55,133 bases of DNA from Ruminococcus sp. (GCA_017558505.1 JAFYUM010000034.1:1-55133), one strand, 5' to 3'. Numbered from the stretch's first letter, positions 40,839-50,119 are shown. Notes: a model not told the origin generated them from the letters alone. Numbers and translations are program-made.

Positions 40839-42677
40839 TTATTCAACTGTTACGCTCTTTGCAAGGTTTCTCGGCTTATCTACGTCGTATCCCTTTGCTA
40901 CGGATACATAGTAGCCAAGAAGCTGGAGAGGAATTACTGAAAGGCTTCCTGCAAAGTGAGGATCAGTCTGAGGAATGTAAACTGTAAAGTCAGCTAAATC
41001 CTCCATGCTGTAGTTGCCATAAGTTGTAAGTCCCATAAGTGATGCACCACGGCTCTTAACCTCAACCATGTTGCTTACTGTCTTTTCATAAAGGTCAGGC
41101 TGTGTGAGAATACCAATTACAGGAATCTTATCCTCAATAAGGCTGATAGGTCCGTGCTTCAGCTCACCTGCTGCGTAAGCTTCGGAGTGGATATAGCTGA
41201 TTTCTTTCATCTTTAAGCTGCCTTCAAGACCAATTGCGTAGTCAATGCCTCTGCCGATAAAGAACGCATCCTTGCAGCCTGCAAGCTTGTTTGCGTACCA
41301 CTGGATTCTCTCCTTATCCTCAAGGATTTTCTCAATCTTTTCAGGAATTGTGTTAAGCTCTGCGAGAAGCTCATCATATACTGACTGCTCCATTTCACCT
41401 CTTGCAAGAGCAAACTGCATTGCAAGGAGATAGCCTGCAATAAGCTGTGTGCTGTATGCCTTTGTTGTAGCAACTGAAATCTCAGGACCTGCAAGTGTAT
41501 AGAATACGCTGTCAGCCTCACGTGCAATTGATGAGCCTACAACATTTACAATACCGAAAGTCTTAACACCTGCATCCTTTGACATACGGAGAGCAGCAAG
41601 GCTGTCGGCTGTTTCGCCTGACTGGCTTACAATAATAACAAGGCTGTTCTTTGCAAGCTGCATCTTTCTGTAGCGAAACTCTGAAGCAAGTTCAACACGA
41701 ACAGAAATTGAAGAAAACTCCTCAATAACGTACTGTACAGCCATACCAACGTGATAAGCAGAACCACAGGCTACAATGTAAATCTGCTGGATTTCCTTCA
41801 TTTCCTCATCAGTAAGACCATGCTCACCAAAGTCAATTCTGCCGTTCTTTACAACTGAATTGATAGTATCTCTGATAACCTTGGGCTGCTCGTGGATTTC
41901 CTTGAGCATAAAGTGCTCGTAGCCGCCCTTTTCAGCAGCAGCTGCATCCCACTTGATTTCAACGAGTTCCTTCTGAATTTCTTCACGGTCAATATTGTAG
42001 AAAGTTGCAGTACCCTTTGTAAGCTTTGCAATTTCCATATTGCCGATATAGTATACATTTCTTGTATACTTTAGAACAGCAGGAACGTCAGATGCAACAT
42101 ATGTTTCGCCGCCTGTGATACCTATAATCATGGGGCTGTCCTTACGTGCTGTGTAGATTTCGCCGGGGAAATCATTAAACATTACACAAAGAGCGTATGA
42201 ACCTCTGATACGGATCATTGCTCTTGCAATGGAATCAACAGGTCCCTGACCATATTTCTTGAAGTAGTAATCAATAAGCTTTACAGCAACTTCTGTATCT
42301 GTCTGGGAATTGAAAGTATAACCGCTTTTTGTAAGCTTTTCTTTAAGTTCCTGATAGTTTTCAATAATACCATTGTGTACAGCAACAACATTATTGTCAT
42401 CACTGGAATGAGGATGAGCATTGAGAGTAGATGGCTCACCGTGTGTTGCCCAGCGTGTATGACCGATACCGCAGCAGCCGCTTACAGCTTCGCCGTCGTT
42501 TGTCATTTTCTTAAGTACCTCAAGCTTACCCTTTGCCTTGATTACTGTCACGTCTTCTGAACCGTCACGAACAGCGATACCAGCCGAGTCATAGCCTCTG
42601 TATTCAAGCTTTGAAAGGCCGTCAAGGAGAATGGGAGCAGCCTGATGCTCACCTGTAAATCCTACAATTCCGCACAT
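40839..42677 (-). CDS. glmS: Glutamine-fructose-6-phosphate aminotransferase (isomerizing)
   Basis: A 612-aa enzyme making glucosamine-6-phosphate from fructose-6-phosphate and glutamine, the first step of peptidoglycan amino-sugar synthesis. The mature N-terminus carries the nucleophile cysteine (MCGIVGFTG) of the class II amidotransferase domain (1 to about 240) with LEYRGYDSAGIAV and GHTRWATHGEPS. Two SIS sugar-isomerase domains follow, with VSQSGETADSLAALR and the end DKPRNLAKSVTVE. Full length. The leader contains TACCTCC (RBS GGAGG) but I see no glmS ribozyme core. Monocistronic. Confidence 0.97.
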   Translation of the reverse strand: MCGIVGFTGEHQAAPILLDGLSKLEYRGYDSAGIAVRDGSEDVTVIKAKGKLEVLKKMTNDGEAVSGCCGIGHTRWATHGEPSTLNAHPHSSDDNNVVAVHNGIIENYQELKEKLTKSGYTFNSQTDTEVAVKLIDYYFKKYGQGPVDSIARAMIRIRGSYALCVMFNDFPGEIYTARKDSPMIIGITGGETYVASDVPAVLKYTRNVYYIGNMEIAKLTKGTATFYNIDREEIQKELVEIKWDAAAAEKGGYEHFMLKEIHEQPKVIRDTINSVVKNGRIDFGEHGLTDEEMKEIQQIYIVACGSAYHVGMAVQYVIEEFSSISVRVELASEFRYRKMQLAKNSLVIIVSQSGETADSLAALRMSKDAGVKTFGIVNVVGSSIAREADSVFYTLAGPEISVATTKAYSTQLIAGYLLAMQFALARGEMEQSVYDELLAELNTIPEKIEKILEDKERIQWYANKLAGCKDAFFIGRGIDYAIGLEGSLKMKEISYIHSEAYAAGELKHGPISLIEDKIPVIGILTQPDLYEKTVSNMVEVKSRGASLMGLTTYGNYSMEDLADFTVYIPQTDPHFAGSLSVIPLQLLGYYVSVAKGYDVDKPRNLAKSVTVE

Positions 42678-42821
42678 AATATACCTCCGTTTAAGCCGAC
42701 AAAAATATTGCCGGAAATTTAAAGCAACGCAGCTTTTATTTATACAGCATCTGCAAATTATATAATATCTATCATAATACCGATAAAAGCAATATACACA
42801 TATATTATATCACAATTCAAA

Positions 42822-42857
42822 AAAAAATGCAAGTGTTTTTTATCACTTGCATTTTTT
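42822..42857 (-). terminator. Terminator of the SPFH/zinc-ribbon gene
   Basis: 14-bp stem AAAAAATGCAAGTG / CACTTGCATTTTTT with an 8-base loop, 14 bases after the stop codon. Confidence 0.8.
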
Positions 42858-42871
42858 ATTTATTACTTTTA

Positions 42872-44170
42872 TTATTTTACAATATCCTCAGCACCAAAAG
42901 GATCACCGCATTCAGCACAGAATTTCGGAGGATTTTTCGGATCAGCAGGCTCCCAACCACATTTGTCACACTTGTAAAGAAGTGCTCCGGCAGGCTTAGG
43001 ACTACCACATTCAACACAGAATCTACCCTTATTTACTGCTCCGCAGGAACAGCTCCAGCCGTTTTCCGCAGGCTTGGGACTACCGCAATTTGCACAGAAT
43101 TTACCTGTATTTGCTGTACCGCAGGAACAAGTCCAACCGCCGACAGTTGATGGTGCAGCTGCCTGCTGCTGTCCTGCTATATTGTAAAGGCTCTGTGCGT
43201 TCATTCCGCCCATCTGCTGTGCCATATTCATACCGAACATACCTACAGCTGCACCGCCTGAATTCTTTGCAGCGGCAAGCATAGCGTCGTTCTGTGCCTG
43301 AAGTGTAGCCGCAGCAGCACTCAGGGGATCCTTATTCCATGCAATATCCTCGAACTTCTTAATTCTGTCCTCGTCCTCTTTACTGATAGATACGGAACGA
43401 ATTGCCACAGACATAATTTCAATACCACGTTTTTCAAGCCACTCTGTCTTGAAAATTTCCTGCATTGTCTTTGTAATGGCAAGATTGTTCTGAGGAAGCT
43501 CATCATATCTCATTTTATCTGAAAGCTTTGAGAAAGCGTCAGAAAGGTGAGCCATAAACTCACTGTGGAGTGTATTGTCAATTGTATTTCTGCTATAGAA
43601 GCTTGTTACGTTTCCGCATACATTTGTGTAGAAAATAAGCGGATCTGCAATTCTGTAGGAATATACACCATTACAGCGAAGTCCTACTGTAAAGCTTCTT
43701 CCGATATCCTGATAACTCACTCTGAACGGAACAGGTGTAGGTGTGCCGAATTTATTATCAGTAATTTCCTTTACGTTAAAGTAATATATTCTCTGATCGT
43801 GTGCAGCATCTCCACCGAATTCAATACGCTTGCCCATAAGCTTGAAAGTTTCCTTGATGCTTGAGAAACCGCCGTCAAAGATACTTGGCTCTGTTGACAT
43901 ATCATATGTGTACTCACCGGGCTCCGCACAGATTTCAACAATCTGTCCCTGATCAACAATGATCATACACTGGCCTTCATTAACAACAATAACACTACCG
44001 TTGGTTATGATATTGTCATTTCCCTTTGTATTTGAAGATTTCTTCCCCGTTCTTCTGCAACCCTTTGCCACAAGCACGTCCGCCGGTATAGCGTCGCAGC
44101 AGAAATATTCCTTCCAGGTATCAGCAAGAGTTGAGCTGACTCCTGAAAATACAGCTTTAATAAGTCCCAT
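42872..44170 (-). CDS. SPFH-domain protein with C-terminal zinc ribbons (YdjI-like)
   Basis: A 432-aa protein. Residues about 1-330 form an SPFH (stomatin/prohibitin-like) domain of the group also named after a virion core protein, with FCCDAIPADVLVAKGCRR, VNEGQCMIIVDQGQIVEIC and EKRGIEIMSVAIRSVSISKE. A low-complexity alanine/methionine/glutamine linker follows, then zinc ribbons: CSCGTANTGKFCANCG, CSCGAVNKGRFCVECG and CDKCGWEPAD...FCAECG. It is related to Bacillus YdjI, which helps recruit phage-shock-like membrane stress proteins. No stress operon is next to it here. RBS AAAGGAG. Confidence 0.87.
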   Translation of the reverse strand: MGLIKAVFSGVSSTLADTWKEYFCCDAIPADVLVAKGCRRTGKKSSNTKGNDNIITNGSVIVVNEGQCMIIVDQGQIVEICAEPGEYTYDMSTEPSIFDGGFSSIKETFKLMGKRIEFGGDAAHDQRIYYFNVKEITDNKFGTPTPVPFRVSYQDIGRSFTVGLRCNGVYSYRIADPLIFYTNVCGNVTSFYSRNTIDNTLHSEFMAHLSDAFSKLSDKMRYDELPQNNLAITKTMQEIFKTEWLEKRGIEIMSVAIRSVSISKEDEDRIKKFEDIAWNKDPLSAAAATLQAQNDAMLAAAKNSGGAAVGMFGMNMAQQMGGMNAQSLYNIAGQQQAAAPSTVGGWTCSCGTANTGKFCANCGSPKPAENGWSCSCGAVNKGRFCVECGSPKPAGALLYKCDKCGWEPADPKNPPKFCAECGDPFGAEDIVK

Positions 44171-44285
44171 AATAAATACTCCTTTCGTTTCATCAGTTTA
44201 ACTGTTGAAAAGCTATATCATCTATCGGCATAACCGATAAAACTATTATAACATATTTCTCACCATTTTGCAAGACCTGAACAGA

Positions 44286-44636
44286 TCAATTTTCAGAAAG
44301 CCATTTCTCCCATATTTCGGGAACATACCCAACAGTCGCTTTTTTTCCACAGCGTACAACAGGGGTTTTTATAAGCTGCTGATTTTCAAACAGCTTTTCC
44401 TCACGGTCACTGTCAAGGAGATATTTCATAAGGGTAAGGGTACTCTTATCCTTGGCATCTTCGTTTATAAGGCTGTCAATTCCGCCTACCGCCTGCAAAA
44501 CAGAGGAGAATTCGCCCTTGCTCATACCCTTTTCTTTCATATCAATAAACTGCACCTTGATATTACGTTCCTTGAAATATCGCTCCGCCTTTTTCGTATC
44601 AAAGCATTTTTTAGTTCCGAAAATCTGTATATTCAC
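44286..44636 (-). CDS. ArsC/Spx-family thioredoxin-fold protein
   Basis: A 116-aa protein with the ArsC/Spx/YffB fold: the N-terminal strand and catalytic cysteine in FGTKKCFDTKKAERYFKERN (C11, no second cysteine for a CxxC), and the cis-proline region LIKTPVVRCGKKATVGY. Such proteins act as arsenate reductases or redox-linked regulators; no arsenic genes are nearby, so the role is open. It starts with GTG, overlapping the stop of the GH3 gene by 4 bases (GTGA), and is translationally coupled to it. Confidence 0.85.
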   Translation of the reverse strand: MNIQIFGTKKCFDTKKAERYFKERNIKVQFIDMKEKGMSKGEFSSVLQAVGGIDSLINEDAKDKSTLTLMKYLLDSDREEKLFENQQLIKTPVVRCGKKATVGYVPEIWEKWLSEN

Positions 44637-47413
44637 TGTATTTCTCCTCCCTCCATGGGTTTGTCACTTCTGGAGGTTTTCTCGATTTTCATTTCAATAA
44701 GGTCAAGTCCGTTCTGTGCAAAATAAAGGTTAACCGCCATATAATGAGAAAAGAACGGAACTTCCTTTGTATACGAAACAGGTTTTCCTCCCGTGCCGTT
44801 CCATGTAAACACAGCATTTGCAGTTCCCATTGTGAAGACTGTCACAGGTATCTGTGCAAGCTCACTCTGCTCCGATGAAGCAGTAAGTGTTATATTATAC
44901 CAGCCGGGATTATTGACAACAAGAGCAAAGCTGTATCTTTTTCCTCTGTCGGATTTCACACCTTTAAGATCAAGAGTACAGTTATTGTCAAGATCGTAGA
45001 ATATTACAGGCTCATCAGAAGGCATATCCTCCTCGGGACGGTTGATAATTTCAATTCCTTCAAAATCATCAGCTGAACGCTTCATTGCATTGGATTTCAG
45101 CACAAATGAAAGTATATTTTTTGCATTACGCTGTATCTCACTGCGGTTCAGATCGCCGCTTGCAAGACTTTCAAGGGTGTTATCATTGTTCTTTCCGCCC
45201 TCTGCGCAAACCATATACAAATCATTCTGTGCTATTGCCATAGCTGCAAAATCCTTTTTATTTGGCTCTCCACCACGACGGCTTATATTTGCCCACCAGT
45301 CGGTCATGCTTACGCCTTCAAATCCCCATTCATCACGGAGAATAACGGTATTGAGGTCAAAATTTCCTGCCGTCCATATACCGTTCAGCTTGCCGTAGGT
45401 TGTCATTATGCTGTCAGCATTCCCCTGTTTTACGGCAATTTCAAAGCCTTTGAGATAAATTTCACGCAATGCTCTTTCAGATGCCACAGTTTCCACAAAA
45501 TGGCGGTTTGTCTCCTGATTGTTTCCGCAGAAATGCTTGATTGTGCCTGTAACTCCAGATTTGTGAAGTCCACGGAGTTCAGCTGCCGCAAGAGTTCCTG
45601 TCAGATAGGGATCTTCGGAGAAATATTCGAAGTTTCTGCCGTTTAATGGATGACGGTGAATATTCATACCGGGGCCGAGAAGACATTCCACCTTATTTAC
45701 AGCCATTTCAAGTCCGACTAATTCAAAAAGTCTTTCAGCAAGCTCCTTATTGAATGTAGACGCAATCATTGTACCGTTAGGCAGGCTGAATGCCTTTGTA
45801 CCACAGTCAAGACGCATACCGGAAGGTCCGTCAGCACAGCACACCGCCGGAATACCGTATTTTGTAAGGCAATCGGCAACTCCGCCGAATGCTGAAGCTG
45901 TACCCGCTGTAACACGGGGACTTCCCATACCCTCACCGCGGATAATGCAGGAAAGCTCCTCATCGGAAAGCTGTGCGACAAACTCATCAAGTGTGTTTTT
46001 ATCTTTGTACACATCGGTAAGCTTTATGCCCTTATCCCCTGTGTATGGGATTTCCTCGGGAAGCTGTGCCATACGTCTTGCAGGCTCATCCACTTCGCTC
46101 AAAGGGACAGGCTCAAAGCCGATTTTAATACCCTTTTCGGTACAAAGCGGCTTCATGCGGTCAAACTGCTCAACAGGAGCAAGTGCCTGTCTGCATTTTT
46201 CGACTACAGTCGTTTTCTCAATGGTTATAGTATGTCCGTATATTTTCTCCGCATTTTCAACAGAGAAGCTGTAATCGCCGTTTTCGATTACCCAGCAGTT
46301 TTTATTTCCTGTCGCTCCGCTGTCGTCATATGACGCAATATCTCCGAGCCACGCCTCAACAACAAGCGTCTGCGACTCATTCGGGGCGAGTGTTTTCGTC
46401 TTTTCATAACCGCACAGGATTCTCTTCGGCTGTCCAAGCTTACCCTGTGGCTTTTCAACATAAAGCATTACAACTTCCTTGCCGCTATAATTACCTGTAT
46501 TTGCGACAGTTACCTCATATCGCACACCATATTCATCGCCCTTGAATATAGTTCCAGCCTTTTCAGCTACTATTTCAAAGGTTGTGTAGGATAAGCCGAA
46601 ACCAAAGGGATAACGCACTTTTTCGGGGGCAAATGTGTCGAAATAGCGATAACCCACATAGATATCCTCAACGTAGCGGTTGCTGTTTAAATCGCCGAAA
46701 TATGGATGTGAGGGGTAGTCCTCAATTGAATATGCAATTGTATCGGGAAGCTTGCCCGAGGGTGATACTTTTCCAGTCAGCACATCTGCCGTACCCGTAC
46801 CGCCGACCATACCGCCCTGCCATACATAAAGGAGAGCATCCACATCAAGACTTTCAATATACTCAATGTCAATGAGGCTTCCCACATTAAGGAGAACAAC
46901 CACTTTTTCAAAGCCCTCACGGACTTTTTTCAGCATATCCTTTTCAAGTTCAGTAAGGAAATACGAACCCTCATCGAGAGTAACTTCCTGTTCCTCGCCA
47001 GCTGTTCTGCCGATAATTACAACGGCTGTATTTCCCTTTGCAGCGGCGTTTTTCACGATTTCATCAGAAAGAGGCATTTCCTTTTGCGACCATGGCTCAG
47101 CACCCCAGCCTTCGCCTAAATCATAGGGATTTTCGCTATCCCATTTTCTGTAAATCTCCAGAAGCTCCTCATTAAGCTTAACATCAGCTTCGATAAGACC
47201 GTCAGTAATTCCAACAACACGTGATACGTTTACCATACCGCCCGAACCTGTGCCGCTTTTGTAATAGTGGAGCTGTATACGTCCAAAAACAGATATTACC
47301 TCATCTTTTTTCAGCGGTAAAGCTGAATTATTGTTTTTAAGCATTACAATACCTTCTGCAACTGTTTCTGCTGCTGTTTCAAGGTATTTGTTCCAATCAA
47401 GTATTTTTTTCAT
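44633..47413 (-). CDS. GH3 beta-glycosidase with permuted domain order
   Basis: A 926-aa glycosidase. The C-terminal GH3 alpha/beta sandwich domain comes first (about 1-280: EGIVMLKNNNSALPLKKDEV, VLTGKVSPSGKLPDT, YPFGFGLSYTTF), then an FnIII-like domain (about 295-400), then the GH3 TIM-barrel domain (about 465-750) with TIKHFCGNNQETNRH and the nucleophile D705 in GVSMTDWW, and a final beta-rich domain. This inverted order is known from beta-glucosidases of Ruminococcus albus and Butyrivibrio. No signal peptide, so it acts inside the cell on imported oligosaccharides. GAGGAAAG 5 bases before the ATG at 47413 fixes the start. Confidence 0.9.
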   Translation of the reverse strand: MKKILDWNKYLETAAETVAEGIVMLKNNNSALPLKKDEVISVFGRIQLHYYKSGTGSGGMVNVSRVVGITDGLIEADVKLNEELLEIYRKWDSENPYDLGEGWGAEPWSQKEMPLSDEIVKNAAAKGNTAVVIIGRTAGEEQEVTLDEGSYFLTELEKDMLKKVREGFEKVVVLLNVGSLIDIEYIESLDVDALLYVWQGGMVGGTGTADVLTGKVSPSGKLPDTIAYSIEDYPSHPYFGDLNSNRYVEDIYVGYRYFDTFAPEKVRYPFGFGLSYTTFEIVAEKAGTIFKGDEYGVRYEVTVANTGNYSGKEVVMLYVEKPQGKLGQPKRILCGYEKTKTLAPNESQTLVVEAWLGDIASYDDSGATGNKNCWVIENGDYSFSVENAEKIYGHTITIEKTTVVEKCRQALAPVEQFDRMKPLCTEKGIKIGFEPVPLSEVDEPARRMAQLPEEIPYTGDKGIKLTDVYKDKNTLDEFVAQLSDEELSCIIRGEGMGSPRVTAGTASAFGGVADCLTKYGIPAVCCADGPSGMRLDCGTKAFSLPNGTMIASTFNKELAERLFELVGLEMAVNKVECLLGPGMNIHRHPLNGRNFEYFSEDPYLTGTLAAAELRGLHKSGVTGTIKHFCGNNQETNRHFVETVASERALREIYLKGFEIAVKQGNADSIMTTYGKLNGIWTAGNFDLNTVILRDEWGFEGVSMTDWWANISRRGGEPNKKDFAAMAIAQNDLYMVCAEGGKNNDNTLESLASGDLNRSEIQRNAKNILSFVLKSNAMKRSADDFEGIEIINRPEEDMPSDEPVIFYDLDNNCTLDLKGVKSDRGKRYSFALVVNNPGWYNITLTASSEQSELAQIPVTVFTMGTANAVFTWNGTGGKPVSYTKEVPFFSHYMAVNLYFAQNGLDLIEMKIEKTSRSDKPMEGGEIQ

Positions 47414-47522
47414 AATTGCTTTCCTCACAAAAAATGTAGTATATCTATTATAACAAATTCCACAAAAAAAATCAATAGTTTTTTTACAATTTCGGCAAAT
47501 AATTAATAATACAACATAAAAA

Positions 47523-47548
47523 CGGCGGTCATCTCTAAAATAACCGCC
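47523..47548 (-). terminator. Terminator of the VOC-family gene
   Basis: CGGCGGT / ACCGCCG stem with a 12-base loop directly after the stop at 47555, followed on the minus strand by TTTTT. Confidence 0.7.
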
Positions 47549-47554
47549 GCAGAA

Positions 47555-47938
47555 TCACACTGTAATTTCTATTATATTATCTTCAAAAGCTACAATACAG
47601 CTTTCATAATATCCGTCGCCTGTTGTCCGAGGTCCGCTCATTACGCTGTATCCGTCATTTTTCAGCAGCTCCGTCAGCCTGTCAACCTCAGCCTTACTGC
47701 CTACACTGAAAGCTATATGAGCATAACCCGTTCTGTTCAGATGCTTTTCACAATCCGCCATTTCGGGTTTATTCATTATTTCAAGCCTTGCACCATTGTC
47801 AAAGGTCAGAAAATAGGAGCGAAAGCCCGTTTTTTCATTGTGGTAGCCGTCGTTGGACTTTGCATTGAAATATTTTATAAAAAAATTCCGTGCATTTTCC
47901 AGATTATCAACATACATTGCAACGTGGTCTATAAACAT
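47555..47938 (-). CDS. VOC-superfamily (glyoxalase-like) protein
   Basis: A 127-aa metal-binding domain of the glyoxalase/dioxygenase (VOC) fold: IDHVAMYVDNLENARNFFIK, then LEIMNKPE, and YAHIAFSVGSKAEVDRLTEL with the final FEDNIIEITV. Candidate metal ligands are H4, E (LEIM), H (AHIAF) and the terminal E. Lactoylglutathione lyase activity is possible, but many VOC proteins have other substrates. The start at 47938 has AAGGGGG six bases upstream; the longer frame reads through non-conserved sequence. Confidence 0.85.
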   Translation of the reverse strand: MFIDHVAMYVDNLENARNFFIKYFNAKSNDGYHNEKTGFRSYFLTFDNGARLEIMNKPEMADCEKHLNRTGYAHIAFSVGSKAEVDRLTELLKNDGYSVMSGPRTTGDGYYESCIVAFEDNIIEITV

Positions 47939-48002
47939 GGTTTTCCCCCTTGAAATTATTTTCAGAACGTCGTGGACGCCGTCCCCTACGATTATTAAAC
48001 AG

Positions 48003-48026
48003 CGGTCACTGTAATCAATGACCGCC
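48003..48026 (-). terminator. Terminator of uppP
   Basis: GCGGTCA / TGACCGC stem with a 10-base loop, seven bases after the uppP stop, followed on the minus strand by TGTTTAATAAT. Confidence 0.65.
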
Positions 48027-48032
48027 TGAAAT

Positions 48033-48905
48033 TTATCTGAAAATGCTGAAATAGCCGAGAACAAGAATACCGAGGATAATTCTGTACCAGCCGAACGCCT
48101 TGAAATCGTGCTTTTTGATGTAATCCATAAGGAACTTGATTACAAAAATCGAAACCGCAAATGCCGTAAGCATACCAATTGCAAGTATACCTATCTGCTC
48201 GCCTGTGAAGCCGCCGTCATATTTCAGAAGCTTTAAAAGACTTGCACCGAACATTACGGGAACAGCAAGGAAGAATGTGAACTCAGCTGCTACTGTTCTC
48301 GATACGCCTATAAGAAGTGAACCGACAATTGTTGAGCCTGAACGTGATGTACCAGGGAAAATTGCCGCTATAAGCTGAAATGCGCCGATTATAAGAGCTG
48401 ATTTGTATGTAAGCTCGTTTATGCTGTTTACTTTTGACACAGCGTCCTTGTTACGATTTTCAATAATAATGAAAGCTATACCAAATACAATAAGTGCAAT
48501 AGCGATAACCCACGGATTATAGAACAATCTCTCGAAAACCTCATCAAATAGAAGTCCGATAACTGCGGCTGGCAGACAGGCTACGATAACCTTGAACCAC
48601 ATCTGCATAATATCCATTTTTACGTATGCTCCCCAGCCCTCTTTTTTAAAAGGCTGTGCGTTGTCCTTTTTGCCAAATGGAAACAGCTTTTTCCAGAAGA
48701 TTATTACTACCGCCATAATGGCTCCAAGCTGTATCACCACATCGAACATACTGATAAAATCCTCGTTAATTGTCGGATTATCGCTTACTTTCAGATTTAA
48801 AAATTCATTTACAAGAATAAGATGTCCCGTACTGCTGACAGGCAGCCATTCTGTAATTCCCTCGACTATACCAAGGATAAATGATTTTATAAATTCCCAG
48901 ATCAT
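48033..48905 (-). CDS. uppP: Undecaprenyl-diphosphatase
   Basis: A 290-aa integral membrane enzyme that removes a phosphate from undecaprenyl pyrophosphate, recycling the lipid carrier for peptidoglycan and other wall polymers; overproduction gives bacitracin resistance. The two catalytic signatures are present: EGITEWLPVSSTGHLILV (about 15-32) and FPGTSRSGSTIVGSLLIG (about 183-200), with about eight hydrophobic segments. Full length. Monocistronic, with its own terminator. Confidence 0.95.
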   Translation of the reverse strand: MIWEFIKSFILGIVEGITEWLPVSSTGHLILVNEFLNLKVSDNPTINEDFISMFDVVIQLGAIMAVVIIFWKKLFPFGKKDNAQPFKKEGWGAYVKMDIMQMWFKVIVACLPAAVIGLLFDEVFERLFYNPWVIAIALIVFGIAFIIIENRNKDAVSKVNSINELTYKSALIIGAFQLIAAIFPGTSRSGSTIVGSLLIGVSRTVAAEFTFFLAVPVMFGASLLKLLKYDGGFTGEQIGILAIGMLTAFAVSIFVIKFLMDYIKKHDFKAFGWYRIILGILVLGYFSIFR

Positions 48906-48957
48906 AAAAATTGTTTCCTTTCCGAATTGATACTTATAGATTATACCATATTTTCAA

Positions 48958-49629
48958 TTATATGTCAAATTCATCCTCGTGATTAATTTTCAGTTTGAAT
49001 TTTCGCTTTGATATTGTAAGAACTCCCGATTTTTTCAGTTTTGCAATTTCCCTCTGTAACGCACTGCGATTAACGCAAAGATAATCCGAAAGCACCGTTG
49101 TGGAAAAGGGAATCTGCGGAGTTTTACCCTCGGCAGTTTTATCCTCGGTAATCTGCAAAAAACTGATAAGCTTGCTTTCAATTGTCCGCTGGCTCAGAAC
49201 TTCCACACGCTCGCTTAACGATACCGCCTTTTCAGTCATAAGCTCCAGCATATTCTCAACTACTCTTGAATGACAGGAACAGGCATTTTCACAGCGTTTA
49301 AGCAATTCAGAACGGCGGACATAAAGAATTTCGCAGTCCTTGCCTGCCACCACTTCGATATAACTTCTCGTTGACGAGGGATATGTGAAGTATTCCCCGA
49401 AAATCCCCTGTTCTCCGAGATTTTCAATTATGGTTCTCACACCGTTGGCATCGTATCGCACCACATCTGCACAGCCTTTGAGGATAATTCCGATTTTATC
49501 CCCTTGTCTAGAATAGTCACTTATACAACTGCCTACTCTGAATTTTTTCACTTCCATATTGAAGCATTTATACATTCTGTGGCAATCATAATCGTCAATT
49601 CCCTTAAAAAGTATATTATGTTCAGGCAA
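48958..49629 (-). CDS. Crp/Fnr-family transcriptional regulator
   Basis: A 223-aa regulator: cyclic-nucleotide-binding-like beta-roll (about 15-120; GIILKGCADVVRYDANG, EYFTYPSSTRSYIEV), a dimer helix, and a winged helix (about 165-215; TVLSDYLCVNRSALQREIAK). Start: the TTG at 49629 is preferred because AAGGAGGG lies 7 bases before it; the upstream in-frame ATG would put the ribosome-binding site inside the gene. Several cysteines (CxCHS in ENACSCHS) occur but not the classical Fnr cluster spacing. It is divergent from the NrdD-like and rubrerythrin genes, which it may control in response to oxygen or redox stress. Confidence 0.87.
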   Translation of the reverse strand: MPEHNILFKGIDDYDCHRMYKCFNMEVKKFRVGSCISDYSRQGDKIGIILKGCADVVRYDANGVRTIIENLGEQGIFGEYFTYPSSTRSYIEVVAGKDCEILYVRRSELLKRCENACSCHSRVVENMLELMTEKAVSLSERVEVLSQRTIESKLISFLQITEDKTAEGKTPQIPFSTTVLSDYLCVNRSALQREIAKLKKSGVLTISKRKFKLKINHEDEFDI

Positions 49630-49643
49630 AAAAATTCCCTCCT

Positions 49644-49659
49644 TGTTGCAATTGCAACA
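49644..49659. promoter_or_regulatory. Perfect 16-bp palindrome in the Crp/Fnr gene leader
   Basis: TGTTGCAATTGCAACA reads the same on both strands and ends directly before the AAGGAGG ribosome-binding site. Its size and symmetry suit a Crp/Fnr dimer, pointing to self-regulation. Confidence 0.65.
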
Positions 49660-49676
49660 GATTTTTCTCAAATACT

Positions 49677-49705
49677 ATGATACAATATATTACAGAAAAG
49701 GTCAA
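49677..49705 (-). promoter_or_regulatory. Promoter of the Crp/Fnr gene
   Basis: Minus strand TTGACC (49705-49700) and TATCAT (49682-49677) with a 17-bp spacer; the palindrome follows about 20 bases downstream. On the other strand TTGTAC (49732-49737) and TAAAAT (49756-49761), 18 bp apart, could serve the NrdD-like gene. Confidence 0.65.
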
Positions 49706-49804
49706 GGGAAAAACTTCCCGAACAGAAAAATTTGTACACCGAGATAAAACCATGGTAAAATCTCTTGAAGTTTTTGTTAAGAATTAATATCAGGAGGTTA
49801 TGTT

Positions 49805-50068
49805 ATGAAGATTAATGTTATTGGCGGAAATATTCCGAAACAGGAAATTGATGCTTATGCCGAATACGGCAAGAAGAAGTATCCCGACAAAGTTATTAAG
49901 GAAATGACCGTGTCAATTGACGGCGATTACGCTGACCTTAAATTTGAATTTGCCGATGTGCCTTTCGACCGTATACGTCGCATTACAGGCTATCTTGTCG
50001 GCACACTCGACCGCTTCAACAACGGCAAACGTGCTGAAGAGCGTGCGAGAATAAAACACACAGTTTAA
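49805..50068 (+). CDS. Short protein like the C-terminus of anaerobic ribonucleotide reductase
   Basis: An 87-aa protein. Its C-terminal half, FDRIRRITGYLVGTLDRFNN followed by GKRAEERARIKH, closely resembles the last residues of class III (NrdD) reductases, including the Gly-Tyr-Leu pattern (G62) where the glycyl radical lies. The N-terminal half (MKINVIGGNIPKQEIDAYAE) is different. From memory, such proteins are annotated as anaerobic ribonucleoside-triphosphate reductase in clostridia. It cannot be a full enzyme. It sits between a Crp/Fnr regulator and rubrerythrin. RBS AGGAGG. Confidence 0.7.
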   Translation: MKINVIGGNIPKQEIDAYAEYGKKKYPDKVIKEMTVSIDGDYADLKFEFADVPFDRIRRITGYLVGTLDRFNNGKRAEERARIKHTV

Positions 50069-50119
50069 AATGCTTAAACAAAGCAATATATAAAAATATA
50101 ATTTATGGAGGTCTTTATT

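Noticed and set aside
42678..42821. Possible glmS ribozyme upstream of glmS
   Set aside because: The region contains an ordinary GGAGG site and an AT-rich leader, but I cannot find the conserved ribozyme cleavage-site and core sequences.
47939..48032. N-terminal extension of the VOC gene (about 42 codons)
   Set aside because: The longer frame starts inside the uppP terminator region and lacks a ribosome-binding site; the internal ATG has AAGGGGG at the right distance. The segment AGGGGACGGCGTCC may be a short intergenic repeat.
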